From Gracilimonas sp. (lineage in GTDB: Bacteria > Bacteroidota > Rhodothermia > Balneolales > Balneolaceae), in the NCBI RefSeq assembly GCF_017641085.1, contig NZ_JAEPPI010000001.1, positions 496,001-560,000 of the forward strand: DNA of 64,000 nucleotides. Reading direction: 5' to 3'. The stretch's first letter is position 1. The number at the start of each line of letters is the position of its first letter. A program made the translations under genes and the position numbers. The notes under the pieces were generated by a model that made no database searches, had not been told where the DNA came from, and saw only the letters and a list, made by a program, of their open reading frames with translations. Positions 17,474 to 28,394 of this stretch are shown in pieces.

Positions 17474-18430
17474 TCACCACGGCAGGTTATCCAAATCCAC
17501 ATTTCCACCGGTAATGATAATGGCAACTTTCCTCCCTTTCACATCTACTTTTCCATCAAATACGGCTGCCACAGGCACTGCGCAGGAGGCTTCGATGATC
17601 ATGTTCATACGTTCCCACACATAGCGCATTGCTTCAATGATTGACTCTTCAGGAACGGTTACAATGTCATCCACATACTGTCGGATTAGTGAAAAGGGTA
17701 GTTCTCCTAATGAAGTTCGAAGCCCATCGGCGATCGTGTCCGGGTTTTTAACGGGAATAAGCTCACCTTTTTGGAATGAGCGAAAGGCATCGTCAGCGTT
17801 TGCAGGTTCGGCTCCAATAACTTGTATATCCGGCTTAATGGATTTAGCGGCCAATGCGGTTCCGCTCAATAACCCACCGCCGCCCACTGGAGCTATAATC
17901 ATACCCAGGTCGGGATGATCTTCCAGCAATTCCAGGGCAGCCGTTCCTTGTCCGGCTACAATTCTTGCATCATTATAGGGGTGAATGAAGGTGGCCCCGG
18001 TTTGGGCTACGACTTTCTCAAGGGTGGATTCGCGGGCCTCAAGGGTAGATTCGCAGAAAGTAACTTCGGCCCCATAGTTTTTAACAGCTTTCACTTTCAC
18101 TTTTGGAGCATTTTCGGGCATGACTACGTAAGCTGGAATGCCCCGAAGCATGGCAGCTAAAGCCAATGCCTGTGCATGGTTTCCGGAAGAATGCGTAGCC
18201 ACTCCCTTAGCAGCTTCATCTTCACTTAAAGAAAAAATTGCATTGCTTGCTCCCCGGAACTTGAATGCCCCGACTTTCTGAAAGTTCTCACATTTAAAGA
18301 AAATTTGACCGCCCGTTTTCTGGTTCACCTGCTTGCTGCTTAAAACAGGGGTTCGGTGTATATGTTCGGAAATTCGATGCCGAGCTTCCTTTACATCTTC
18401 AAAGACAGGAGGTGTGAGGTTGGTTTTCAT
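17474..18430 (-). CDS. PLP-dependent threonine/serine dehydratase
   Basis: A 318-aa fold-type II PLP enzyme. The cofactor lysine is in GAFKFRGA (Lys57), the substrate loop is SSGNHAQALA, and the phosphate-binding glycine loop is VGGGGLLSG. It lacks the C-terminal ACT regulatory domain of biosynthetic IlvA and so resembles catabolic threonine ammonia-lyase or serine racemase. The expected reaction is L-threonine to 2-oxobutanoate and ammonia (or L-serine to pyruvate). It lies 4 bases downstream of the AsmA-like gene on the same strand; the pairing has no obvious functional logic. Confidence 0.87.
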   Translation of the reverse strand: MKTNLTPPVFEDVKEARHRISEHIHRTPVLSSKQVNQKTGGQIFFKCENFQKVGAFKFRGASNAIFSLSEDEAAKGVATHSSGNHAQALALAAMLRGIPAYVVMPENAPKVKVKAVKNYGAEVTFCESTLEARESTLEKVVAQTGATFIHPYNDARIVAGQGTAALELLEDHPDLGMIIAPVGGGGLLSGTALAAKSIKPDIQVIGAEPANADDAFRSFQKGELIPVKNPDTIADGLRTSLGELPFSLIRQYVDDIVTVPEESIIEAMRYVWERMNMIIEASCAVPVAAVFDGKVDVKGRKVAIIITGGNVDLDNLPW

Positions 18431-18434
18431 GGGT

Positions 18435-20021
18435 TTATTTGATCACTTCTTTAATTCCATCTAACAGAGACTTCCACCAATAAGCGAAAATCGACTTTTC
18501 AACATCCCGTTCAAAATTAATTTCACCAATCCGGGTACTTTCCCCAAGGTTATCTGATTTCAGCACAAAAGTATTGGCGATAAAATCTCCAAATTGCTGT
18601 TTCAACCCGGTTTTTTCAGGATTGTCTTTGTTCAGGAAGGATACTTTTAAATCCCGGTACTGTAATCTCACATCTCCGGAAGCAGACTTAGAATTAAGTG
18701 AATAGTTGGCGTTAAGGTTTTCAACCAGTCCGTCTTCAATTTTTACAAAGCCCACGTTTTGCAGCATATCGCCTGCTTCCTTTGGGTCAAAGCTATCCAG
18801 GTTGACGCTCACCCTGTGGGTGTTGTTTCTGTCGAAGGTGGCATATCGAACGTCTAAGGTCATTCTAGAGGTATTCATGAACAATGTCTCTACATCCAAC
18901 TTGAGGGAGTCCTCCTTAAATTTTGGGTGACTTTGGGTTCTGAAATCCTGTATCGTAGCGTTGATGTTATTAAACGTAATGCTTCCGGTATTTTGAGCCG
19001 GAGGTTTATGCTCTTCATAGGTGATATTGGAATTTGAAATAACGGCTTTATTCAATCCGAAAGAGAAATCCGTTGAGGTGGCTATTTCATATAGCAATGG
19101 TTTGGGGTGAATTCCCGGAGGACGTTCTTTGTATTTATCCCGAAACACTTCCATACGCGCTCCTGAAATGTGGAGCGAGTCCAGTTCAAAGTGCCGGTTT
19201 GCGAGGGATGCCATATCAAAGCCGATGAATTCTATACCGGGAATGTTTAAGTCAATTCGATCGATTTGCCGGTTTTTGATTTCAGAGAACCGGTATTTTG
19301 GGGCCAGCGGAGTGAGGGCGAAATCAGCCAGTGAGGCATATTGTGATTTTTTATTGAAGGTGAAATCGCCGGCTGTTATTTCGTACAGTTTCCTCTCCAT
19401 CGACAGTCGCAAACCCGAGCCATTGATGATCAAATTATCCATAAAAATAAGCTGAGAACCATCCAGAAGCTCGTTTATGTTTACATCTCTGGCTTCAACG
19501 GAAATGTCATCAACCCGAAAAATTTCCTGCTTGTTGGGCCTGATGATTCGGCCCTTTCCTTTATTAATTATCAAATCAAAGGTGGCCAGCTTTTTTGTGA
19601 TATCATCGGTGGAGCTATTCCCGGAGTTGGCAAATGCTGAAGAAGAAAAGTCGCGGGAATAGAGTTCTACATCAGGTTGCTGAATAATAATCCGTTCAAA
19701 ATTTGGAAAGGGTTTATTAATTAGGCTAAACCAATGAATTCCTGCTATGGATACCGATGATGCTGAAATTTTTCTGATGTGAGGAGAAGCACTATCGGGG
19801 CGAACTACTATGGAATCAACCGTTATAGAACGCCGCAAAAGGCCGATATCGAAGGTGGAAAAATCGAGGGTGAAATCCTGATCGGTTTGGCGACTGAATT
19901 CTTCAGTGAGGGCTTTCTTCAGGGGAGTGGTCAAAAAGGCGGGGGCAATGAATGCGGCGACTCCTGCAAGAATTAGTACAGATATAACAAATATTAAAAA
20001 AACTTTTAGCGCTTTTTTCAT
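18435..20021 (-). CDS. AsmA-like/DUF748-type envelope protein
   Basis: A 528-aa protein with an N-terminal membrane helix or uncleaved signal (about 5-28), followed by a long beta-rich region rich in D-x-I/V strands (TLDFSTFDIGLLRRSITVDS, IIIQQPDVELYSRD). This resembles the AsmA/TamB/DUF748 superfamily of bridge-like periplasmic proteins that move lipids toward the outer membrane. I cannot assign a precise family, and the call rests on topology and strand pattern. It shares a transcript with the dehydratase downstream. Confidence 0.55.
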   Translation of the reverse strand: MKKALKVFLIFVISVLILAGVAAFIAPAFLTTPLKKALTEEFSRQTDQDFTLDFSTFDIGLLRRSITVDSIVVRPDSASPHIRKISASSVSIAGIHWFSLINKPFPNFERIIIQQPDVELYSRDFSSSAFANSGNSSTDDITKKLATFDLIINKGKGRIIRPNKQEIFRVDDISVEARDVNINELLDGSQLIFMDNLIINGSGLRLSMERKLYEITAGDFTFNKKSQYASLADFALTPLAPKYRFSEIKNRQIDRIDLNIPGIEFIGFDMASLANRHFELDSLHISGARMEVFRDKYKERPPGIHPKPLLYEIATSTDFSFGLNKAVISNSNITYEEHKPPAQNTGSITFNNINATIQDFRTQSHPKFKEDSLKLDVETLFMNTSRMTLDVRYATFDRNNTHRVSVNLDSFDPKEAGDMLQNVGFVKIEDGLVENLNANYSLNSKSASGDVRLQYRDLKVSFLNKDNPEKTGLKQQFGDFIANTFVLKSDNLGESTRIGEINFERDVEKSIFAYWWKSLLDGIKEVIK

Positions 20022-20149
20022 ATCTCAAAATTGAGATAAATCCTCAAAAAGCAAAAGACTTTATTCTTAACGGAATACTCTTATTATAAGGCCAACTTTA
20101 AATACAAAGCCATCAGTTATCTGACCGCTGAACGCTAAAAAACCACACT

Positions 20150-22759
20150 ATGAAATCACTGCTAAAACTTCTCTTCGTATCAGGCTTCTTTTTATTGTCA
20201 TCAAACCAGGCATTGGCCCAGGATGAATTTGCCTACGAACGGTTCCAGTTTCACCCCAACCTTAGTTATGATTCAGAGATTACCTCTCCTGCAGAATTCC
20301 TGGGATATGAACTGGGTAAGGAATATACTTTTCACCACCGGGTGATGGATTACTTTAAGCAGCTGGATGAAGAATCCGGCAGGTTGACTTTCCACAAGTA
20401 CGGCACTACCTATGAAGGGCGGGGTTTGTACTATGCTGTCATCAGCTCGGAGGAAAATCAGGGCAACATCGAGTCTATTCGGCAGGCCAATCTTGAGTTG
20501 GCGAACAACCCTGAATCAACCGGAATTGACGATAAACCGGTGTTTGTGTGGCTCAGCTACAATGTGCACGGTAATGAGCCATCAAGCAGTGAGGCAGCAA
20601 TGCAAACTGCTTACCGACTGGTAGCCGGAGCCGATCAGGAAACGGAAAACTGGCTGCAAAATTCGGTAGTTATTATTGACCCGATGATTAATCCGGACGG
20701 GCGCGACCGGTATGTGTACTGGTACAAATCGTCCCGGGCAAATGTGCTGAATACAAATGCAGATGACCTGGAGCATGATGAAATTTGGCCCGGAGGTCGA
20801 ACAAACCACTATTGGTTTGACCTGAACCGAGATTGGGTATGGCTGGTTCACCCTGAATCGCAGGGAAGAATTGCCGCTTACCAAAAATGGATGCCCCAAG
20901 TGCATATGGATTTCCACGAGCAGGGATTTAATAATAACTATTTTGCCATGCCGGGTACCACGCCTCGAAACCTGGAGCTTCCGTCTGAATACGATAAATG
21001 GGCAGATACTTTTGGACGCGGTTTAATAGAGGAACTGGATGAAGCCGGTGTTAATTATGCGACCCGTGAAGCTTTTGACTTCTTTTATCCGGGATATGGC
21101 TCCTCTTACCCAAGCATTATGGGAGGAATCGGGATGCTGGCTGAACAGGGAGGCCACAGTCGGGGCGGACGGGCAGTCGAAACCGATGATGGCTATGTGC
21201 TGACTCTCCGGCAACGGGTCTTTGATCATTACACCAATGGAGTTTCCATCGTTAAGACGGCCGTTGAGAATAAACAGGGATTGCTGGGTTATTTTCAGGA
21301 ATCGGTTTCACAATCGGCTCAAAAAGGAAATACAAAAGCCTACATTCTGCCAAATAACCAAAACGACTACACCTACCAGGTGGTAAACCTGATGCTGAAA
21401 CACGGGGTGAAAGTTGAGCGCGCTACCGAGAACTTCACGCAGCGGGATGCATACAGTTATTGGGATGGAAGTTCCTCCAACAGAAGATTCAAAGCCGGCG
21501 ATTTCATTATCAAGACCGATCAACCTAAGCATTTATTCATCAACACCCTGTTCAGAAAGCAGATGGAAATTGAAGATTCGGTTATGTACGACATGGCAAC
21601 ATGGTCGGTGCCTCTTGCCTATAACCTGGATGCTGCGTGGACAACTCGGGGTGTCGGGGCCTCCACGGAAATGGTTACCCAAGAGTTAGAGTATGAATCC
21701 GGACTGGAGAATTCCGGTGCGCAGTATGCCTATGTGATTGACTGGGAACAACGGCATGCACCCAAAGCACTCGCCAAGTTGTGGGAGATGGACTATAACG
21801 TCCGCAGTGCACGCCGCAGTTTTAACGATGGCAATAAGTCATACTCAGAAGGCTCGCTGATTGTGTTGGTGGGCAGGAATTATGAGAAAAGAGACCGCAT
21901 AGCCTCCGACATGCAGAAAATTGCAGAAGAAGCCAATGTTGTGGTGAAAGGATTTAACACCGGACGTATGAGTAAAGGAATGGATTTGGCGTCCGGTGAC
22001 AGCCAGCCTGTGAAGAAACCAAACGTAGCTTTGATGGTAGATTCTCCCTTCAGTTCCTACACCGCCGGTCAGCTTTGGTTTTTATTTGATCAGTGGACCG
22101 AGTTGGGTATAAGCCGGATTCGCTCGGGAAGTTTTTCAAGCAGCGACCTGGATGAGTACGATGTAATTCTGATGCCTGGAGCCTGGGGTGGATTGAGCAG
22201 CGTTTGGAGTGAAAATGAAATGGAAGCTGTGAAAGATTGGGTACGTCGCGGAGGGGTCCTGATAGGTACGGAAGGGAGTGCTTCATGGCTGACCAAAGAT
22301 CAATCAGGCTTTACCGATGTGGCACTCTTTGAAGAGGAGAAGGAAGATACAACAGAGGTTGACCCGAAAGCGTACACCAAATATGCAAACAGAGAGGATG
22401 TATTTGGCCTAGAGCGTATTCCGGGATCCGCTTTCAAAGCGATGGTTGATAACACAAACCCGCTGGCTTTTGGAATGCCGGAGCGGCTTTACTCATTGAA
22501 ATTTGGTGATGATGGACTTGTGCCTTCAACCTCATACCAAACGGTAGGATACTATGTGAAAGAAGCCGATGAAGTATTGGCTTCGGGTTATGCCTCCGAA
22601 GAGAATAAAGAAAAAGCAGCCGGAAAAGCTTTTGCGGCGGTAGAAAACATGGGAAGCGGTAAAGTGGTGTTCCTGTTGGATAACACCCAGTACCGCATGT
22701 TTTGGGTTGGGCCCACCCGTATGGTGCAAAATGCAGTAATGTTGTTACCGGGTATGTAA
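20150..22759 (+). CDS. Secreted M14-family zinc carboxypeptidase
   Basis: An 869-aa protein with a Sec signal peptide (1-24, ending ALAQ). The M14 domain (about 60-360) carries the zinc motif HGNE (His140, Glu143), substrate-binding NPDGRDR near 181-187 and a later zinc histidine in HMDFHEQG (His252 or His256). The C-terminal third (about 620-860) resembles a class I glutamine-amidotransferase-like fold (YDVILMPGAWGG, VKDWVRRGGVLIG), the layout of large Bacteroidota M14 proteins. It probably trims peptides in the periplasm or outside the cell. The start ATG at 20150 fits the signal peptide exactly. Confidence 0.88.
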   Translation: MKSLLKLLFVSGFFLLSSNQALAQDEFAYERFQFHPNLSYDSEITSPAEFLGYELGKEYTFHHRVMDYFKQLDEESGRLTFHKYGTTYEGRGLYYAVISSEENQGNIESIRQANLELANNPESTGIDDKPVFVWLSYNVHGNEPSSSEAAMQTAYRLVAGADQETENWLQNSVVIIDPMINPDGRDRYVYWYKSSRANVLNTNADDLEHDEIWPGGRTNHYWFDLNRDWVWLVHPESQGRIAAYQKWMPQVHMDFHEQGFNNNYFAMPGTTPRNLELPSEYDKWADTFGRGLIEELDEAGVNYATREAFDFFYPGYGSSYPSIMGGIGMLAEQGGHSRGGRAVETDDGYVLTLRQRVFDHYTNGVSIVKTAVENKQGLLGYFQESVSQSAQKGNTKAYILPNNQNDYTYQVVNLMLKHGVKVERATENFTQRDAYSYWDGSSSNRRFKAGDFIIKTDQPKHLFINTLFRKQMEIEDSVMYDMATWSVPLAYNLDAAWTTRGVGASTEMVTQELEYESGLENSGAQYAYVIDWEQRHAPKALAKLWEMDYNVRSARRSFNDGNKSYSEGSLIVLVGRNYEKRDRIASDMQKIAEEANVVVKGFNTGRMSKGMDLASGDSQPVKKPNVALMVDSPFSSYTAGQLWFLFDQWTELGISRIRSGSFSSSDLDEYDVILMPGAWGGLSSVWSENEMEAVKDWVRRGGVLIGTEGSASWLTKDQSGFTDVALFEEEKEDTTEVDPKAYTKYANREDVFGLERIPGSAFKAMVDNTNPLAFGMPERLYSLKFGDDGLVPSTSYQTVGYYVKEADEVLASGYASEENKEKAAGKAFAAVENMGSGKVVFLLDNTQYRMFWVGPTRMVQNAVMLLPGM

Positions 22760-22763
22760 TGCT

Positions 22764-22816
22764 AAACCACAGAGTGCACAGTAAAGCTCAATGCTGCTCG
22801 GTGAACTCCGTGGTTT
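22764..22816. repeat. Intergenic imperfect palindrome
   Basis: AAACCACAGAGT (22764-22775) and ACTCCGTGGTTT (22805-22816) match as inverted repeats at 11 of 12 positions. They lie between the convergent M14 peptidase and amidohydrolase genes, where they can act as a shared 3' hairpin. Confidence 0.6.
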
Positions 22817-22819
22817 TCT

Positions 22820-24406
<1,587 letters not shown>

Positions 24407-24477
24407 AGTGTGAAAGGATGATTGAAAGAATTGGACGGAATGTAATGGTTAGCGGGATATTTCACCGTAAAAAATAG

Positions 24478-24936
24478 TTATAGCAGAAGGGCACCTTCAT
24501 GCTTAAGGAGCCACTGCTTTCGCTCTGCACCGCCGGCATAGCCCGTGAGTTTATTATCAGACCCAACTACACGGTGACAGGGAATGACAATGGCTATCGG
24601 GTTTTTACCGTTTGCTTTGCCTACTGCCTGGGATGCTTTCTCATCCCCGATGTTTTTTGCAATAGCCCCGTAGGAAGTGGTTGACCCCTGTGGAATTTCC
24701 AGCAACTGTTTCCACACTTTTTGCTCAAACCCGGTTCCCTGTGGAAGCAGCTGTAACTGAAAGGAAGCCCGAAGACCTTCAAAGTATTCTCTGAGTTGGG
24801 TTTTGGCAGATTCGGTGTGAACATCAGGATCTTCAGGTCCGTCAAAATCCATGAATTTGATTTCGGTGATACCATCACCATTCGACAGGATGCGAAGAAA
24901 ACCGATGGGAGTCTCCAAAAAGCTAACGTAAGTCAC
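24478..24936 (-). CDS. ogt: Methylated-DNA--protein-cysteine methyltransferase
   Basis: A 152-aa protein with the alkyl-acceptor motif IPCHRV (118-123, Cys120), the helix-turn-helix region QGSTTSYGAIAKNIG (83-97) and a short N-terminal domain. It accepts O6-alkyl groups from guanine onto Cys120 in a suicidal reaction. There is no fused AraC-type Ada domain. It is a single gene, with a 310-bp gap upstream that contains a candidate RNA terminator on the other strand. Confidence 0.93.
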   Translation of the reverse strand: MTYVSFLETPIGFLRILSNGDGITEIKFMDFDGPEDPDVHTESAKTQLREYFEGLRASFQLQLLPQGTGFEQKVWKQLLEIPQGSTTSYGAIAKNIGDEKASQAVGKANGKNPIAIVIPCHRVVGSDNKLTGYAGGAERKQWLLKHEGALLL

Positions 24937-25246
24937 AGGCTATTTTTATGAATGATTATTCGCTGGAGAATATAGACTCACAGAGATTTATCAAAATCTT
25001 AAAATAAATTTATTCAGCCTGAAAAAACTCACTCGTAAAATACTGATAAGCAGTGATTTGAAGGGTGAGAAAATTTTTTTAAAAAAAAGTGTAACAAATC
25101 CCGTTGTGGTTACTCTTGTAATCAGCTTAAAGGTGAGATTAATGTTTATACCCTAACAGTTAGTCGATTTTTACTCCTTAAAGCTGAAACCTAAAGCTAA
25201 GGCCCTGGAACTGAACCTTCCAGGGCTTTTTTATTTTCAGGGCTTG
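24937..25246. other. 310-bp intergenic gap
   Basis: No coding frame is convincing here. The left half is AT-rich with a long T/A tract (25074-25088). The right half ends with an intrinsic terminator pointing rightward (25202-25236), although both flanking genes point leftward. The gap therefore may encode a small RNA on the plus strand; see the terminator entry. Confidence 0.5.
25202..25236 (+). terminator. Orphan plus-strand intrinsic terminator
   Basis: GCCCTGGA (25202-25209) pairs with TCCAGGGC (25219-25226) around a 9-nt loop, followed by TTTTTTATTTT. The minus-strand side of the hairpin is followed by CTTAGCTTT, not a T-run. It therefore terminates rightward transcription, for which no protein gene exists. 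Confidence 0.7.
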
Positions 25247-27535
25247 TTAGAAATAGAGGCGATAGAGCAGGCTTACATTAATGCCGGGCTGTGGTCTCAG
25301 GTCTTTAATGCGGGAAAGGTGATCGTAATATTCAGTGTTCAGCAGGTTGTTCACATTCAGCGAAAAGGTATGCAGAAGCTTTCCACCTTCTAATCGGTAT
25401 TGAGAGAAAGCATCTACCAACAGGTAACGGTCGGTTGGAGTTTCGAATTCACCGGTACGCGTTTGCTCCGCTGAAAACCTAACTCTGCTTCCTATTTCAA
25501 ATCCATCTTTAGCATACTTAAGGGATGATTTTACTTTGAAAGGAGGAATTTGAGGAAGCGGCCGGGTATCGCCGTTGTATCCGGATGTGGCTTGTTCCTG
25601 TTCAGATACATTTCGCTCTCCAAGGGTGTAGCTTATGGATGCATCGAATACAAAATTTTCCAGAAACTGTATTTCTCCGGAGAGCTCAGCTCCATACAGA
25701 ACAGCTTCAGTTCCTATGAACTGGTAATCCTGTAATGTAGGCCGCTGAACATTTTGCCTACCCGTGTTGCGTGCGTATAGGTAGTTGCTGAAGTCATTAT
25801 GAAAAAAGGTGATATCTGCATTTAATATTTTTCGGTTAAACCTTAAGAAAATTTCTTTTCCAAAAGCTCGTTCAGGTTTCAGATCAGGGTTACCTATTTC
25901 GAATGAATAAGAGGCAAGGTGAGGTCCTTCAGAGTAAAGTTCTTCCAGTGAAGGTGCCCGAAATGAATGTAAAAAGCTTCCCCCCACAGAAAAACCACCA
26001 CCTATCTGGTAGATAACAGCAAATGAAGTGGCAAGAGCAGGAAAAGTTCGGTCTTTATATGAAGTAGAGTCGATGGAACCATTCTTTGCTCCAATAGGAT
26101 AAAACAAGCCTCTTTCATTTGTTGTATTCTTGACAAAATCGAATCGCAATCCTGCCTCCAAATGAAGAGCATCAAAATCAGCTTCTTCAATCAGGTAAAC
26201 ACCCGCTTTAAAGCTTTGGGATGGCGGAGTTCCGGCTCCATTCACCACATAATCTTCGAACTCTAATGCTATTCCTGCCGAACCCTGTGAAATTATACCA
26301 ATGTCACTATGTTTGGCATTTACGTTGAAGTTTGTCGTCAGCAGGTTAAATTCGGTGCCTACGACAGGTTGCCCTTGTGCATTTTCACCTTCAATCTCTT
26401 TATGATTGTAATCTTTAAAGGATAACTCTGCTTCTATTACATTGAACAGGCCGTTTGTTAGTAGGACTTCAGATTTGGCATCGTACTGAAATTTTTGCAT
26501 TTCAATATCTACACCATTTGGGTGACCGTTTGGGTCGGGGGGAATGCCATATTTACTAAAATACAATGTCCCGGAAGCTCCTATGTAACCCCAAGGCTGT
26601 ATAAAACTAAGTCCGACACCATCATTCGTGGTTTGGAAAAAAGTATTGTCAATAGGGCCAAGAGGAGTGCGGGAATTATTGGCAAGTCGTAAGCTTAAAT
26701 CAGCCTGAATAGCGAAATTTTTAAATGGTGTTTGAATACTGAGGGCTCCTGAACCACCTCTGTTGACTGTTTCTCCACTGAGGGAAAGCGAGCCATTAAG
26801 TTTGGAAGGAAGTGTAGTGGCTATCTGGTTTTTGACAATATTTACCACACCTCCTATGGCATTAGATCCATAAGCCAATGCAGCAGGGCCTCTGGCGATC
26901 TCGATTTCATCCGCTGAAGAAGGGTCAGTTGTAACAGCATGATCTGATGACTGAGCTGAAATATCTCCGGTACTCATTCCATCCTGAAGGATAACTACCC
27001 GTTCATCACCGAGACCCCGTATAACCGGACGACCCGGAGCTGAGCCATTGGTACGCTGATCAAATCCGGGTAAATTAGACAGAGTTTGGGATAGTGTGGA
27101 CCCTAAATTTCTTCTTAGCTCACTCCCAAATACATTTTTCGAAGCATGTTCCAAACCTGCCCCCTCAAGCTGGTCTTTTTCTCCTACAACCTCAATGGAT
27201 TGAGTGCTGAGCACTGTTGCGCTTAATTTTATATTAAGATTCAATGATGAATCGGTAAGGGCAACTGTGCGGGATTGTGTTCTGAAACCGATTCGATGTA
27301 TGGTTAGTGAATAAGATCCGGCCGGTATATTTTCAATCTCGAACGTTCCATTAACGTCTGTGGTAGCCGTACGGTTTAACTCTTCAATATGAAGGTAAGC
27401 AAACGGAACCTCTTTTAAAGTTTCTGCATTAACTACTTTTCCTTTAATCGTGAAGCTATTACCCTGGCCAACAGCTTGCACAGTGCAAGCTGTTGACAAC
27501 AGTAGCAATAACAAAAAGCTGTTTAATCCTCTCAC
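25247..27535 (-). CDS. TonB-dependent outer-membrane receptor, ZnuD-like
   Basis: A 762-aa protein with a signal peptide (about 1-23), a carboxypeptidase-like regulatory beta sandwich (about 28-112; FTIKGKVVNAETLKEVPFAY), a plug (about 120-235) and a 22-strand barrel ending in aromatic LLYRLYF. In the plug, RPVIRGLGDERVVILQDG, then SSDHAVTTDPSSADEIEIAR and GPAALAYGSNAIGGVVN closely follow the pattern of ZnuD-type zinc receptors (from memory of that family). Zinc or another divalent metal is therefore the best substrate guess. The start codon is GTG (27535-27533), directly after the TAA of the lipoprotein gene, so translation is coupled. No terminator for this strand is visible. Confidence 0.85.
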   Translation of the reverse strand: MRGLNSFLLLLLLSTACTVQAVGQGNSFTIKGKVVNAETLKEVPFAYLHIEELNRTATTDVNGTFEIENIPAGSYSLTIHRIGFRTQSRTVALTDSSLNLNIKLSATVLSTQSIEVVGEKDQLEGAGLEHASKNVFGSELRRNLGSTLSQTLSNLPGFDQRTNGSAPGRPVIRGLGDERVVILQDGMSTGDISAQSSDHAVTTDPSSADEIEIARGPAALAYGSNAIGGVVNIVKNQIATTLPSKLNGSLSLSGETVNRGGSGALSIQTPFKNFAIQADLSLRLANNSRTPLGPIDNTFFQTTNDGVGLSFIQPWGYIGASGTLYFSKYGIPPDPNGHPNGVDIEMQKFQYDAKSEVLLTNGLFNVIEAELSFKDYNHKEIEGENAQGQPVVGTEFNLLTTNFNVNAKHSDIGIISQGSAGIALEFEDYVVNGAGTPPSQSFKAGVYLIEEADFDALHLEAGLRFDFVKNTTNERGLFYPIGAKNGSIDSTSYKDRTFPALATSFAVIYQIGGGFSVGGSFLHSFRAPSLEELYSEGPHLASYSFEIGNPDLKPERAFGKEIFLRFNRKILNADITFFHNDFSNYLYARNTGRQNVQRPTLQDYQFIGTEAVLYGAELSGEIQFLENFVFDASISYTLGERNVSEQEQATSGYNGDTRPLPQIPPFKVKSSLKYAKDGFEIGSRVRFSAEQTRTGEFETPTDRYLLVDAFSQYRLEGGKLLHTFSLNVNNLLNTEYYDHLSRIKDLRPQPGINVSLLYRLYF

Positions 27536-28009
27536 TTAATTGGAAGCTGAAACTGTTACTGGAACAGTTGCAGGGCCAAATTCTTCGGCTCCAACATGCA
27601 GAAGAGAAAAATTAAATGAAGCTTCCCCTTCACTTACCCCATTTATGGTAAAAAGGAAAGGCTGGTTGGAAGCATCTTCTTGCGAAATGGAAATTTCGCC
27701 GGAGCCATTTATGGTTTCAAAACTTAAGCTATGTTCGTCTTTATCGGGCGTAAAGACTTCGTCATCTTCATCAATAAAAGCGATTCTAAGATCTGATGAT
27801 GTTGAAGCTTCTATTGTTATTTCACCTGACATCGAACCTGATGAATTTTGAGAAACCAGAAGTGTGCTACCTTGATAAATGGCAAATCCAACAGGTTCTT
27901 GTTCATGGTCTTCTGAAGAAGTAGAGTTTGAGCATGCGGTTAAAATTCCTGCGAAAATAAACAGTGTTAATACAGCTTTAGCCGCTGATAAAAAGGATAC
28001 TTTTTTCAT
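27536..28009 (-). CDS. Lipoprotein partner of the ZnuD-like receptor
   Basis: A 157-aa lipoprotein with lipobox LTAC (Cys26) and a short linker with DHEQEPVGFAIY, followed by about 110 residues of beta-sandwich character (SGEITIEASTSSDLRIAF, EASFNFSLLHVGAEEFG). Similar small lipoproteins with a D/H/E-rich linker sit beside metal TonB receptors in Bacteroidota. I know no named function; capturing metal at the surface is an inference from context. It abuts the receptor gene with no gap. Confidence 0.7.
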   Translation of the reverse strand: MKKVSFLSAAKAVLTLFIFAGILTACSNSTSSEDHEQEPVGFAIYQGSTLLVSQNSSGSMSGEITIEASTSSDLRIAFIDEDDEVFTPDKDEHSLSFETINGSGEISISQEDASNQPFLFTINGVSEGEASFNFSLLHVGAEEFGPATVPVTVSASN

Positions 28010-28158
28010 GGGTAAAATGATTTAAATAAGTTGGTAAATAATATGACAGGCCGCGAAATGAGGCCGGATTTAGTGGCTTACTTAAATCAATGCGGGTGGG
28101 GAGCGACCCAGAAGAGGTATGAATGGTTCATCGGAAAAGTGGAAATCCGTTCCCGAAA

Positions 28159-28386
28159 TCAGCACTTCCTGATATTCCAAGATATAAAAGGTGCCGGATT
28201 GGTATCCGGAGTGTAAGAACTTATCGTACAAACCGGGCAAACGGGATCAGATTCGGTATAATGCTGTTCGTTGGCATGATGCAGACATTCCAAGCCATCA
28301 CTATGGTAGTGAGCCATAGAAGAAAGCAATCCTGCTACTGCAAGCAGCAAAAAAGCGACAGATATGTAATTTTTGAATCTGCTCAT
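28159..28386 (-). CDS. Small membrane or periplasmic His/Cys-rich protein
   Basis: A 75-aa protein with an N-terminal hydrophobic segment (about 8-24; AFLLLAVAGLLSS), then MAHYHSDGLECLHHANEQHY (25-44) and CPVC (50-53). The His and Cys clusters look like a metal-binding face. It is the first gene of the putative zinc-receptor operon, 149 bases ahead of the lipoprotein gene. It recalls short DUF2946-like proteins found near metal receptors, but I do not assign a family. Two plus-strand frames also cover this region. The minus frame is preferred because of its signal sequence, operon position and motif content. Confidence 0.6.
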   Translation of the reverse strand: MSRFKNYISVAFLLLAVAGLLSSMAHYHSDGLECLHHANEQHYTESDPVCPVCTISSYTPDTNPAPFISWNIRKC

Positions 28387-28394
28387 TATTATTA

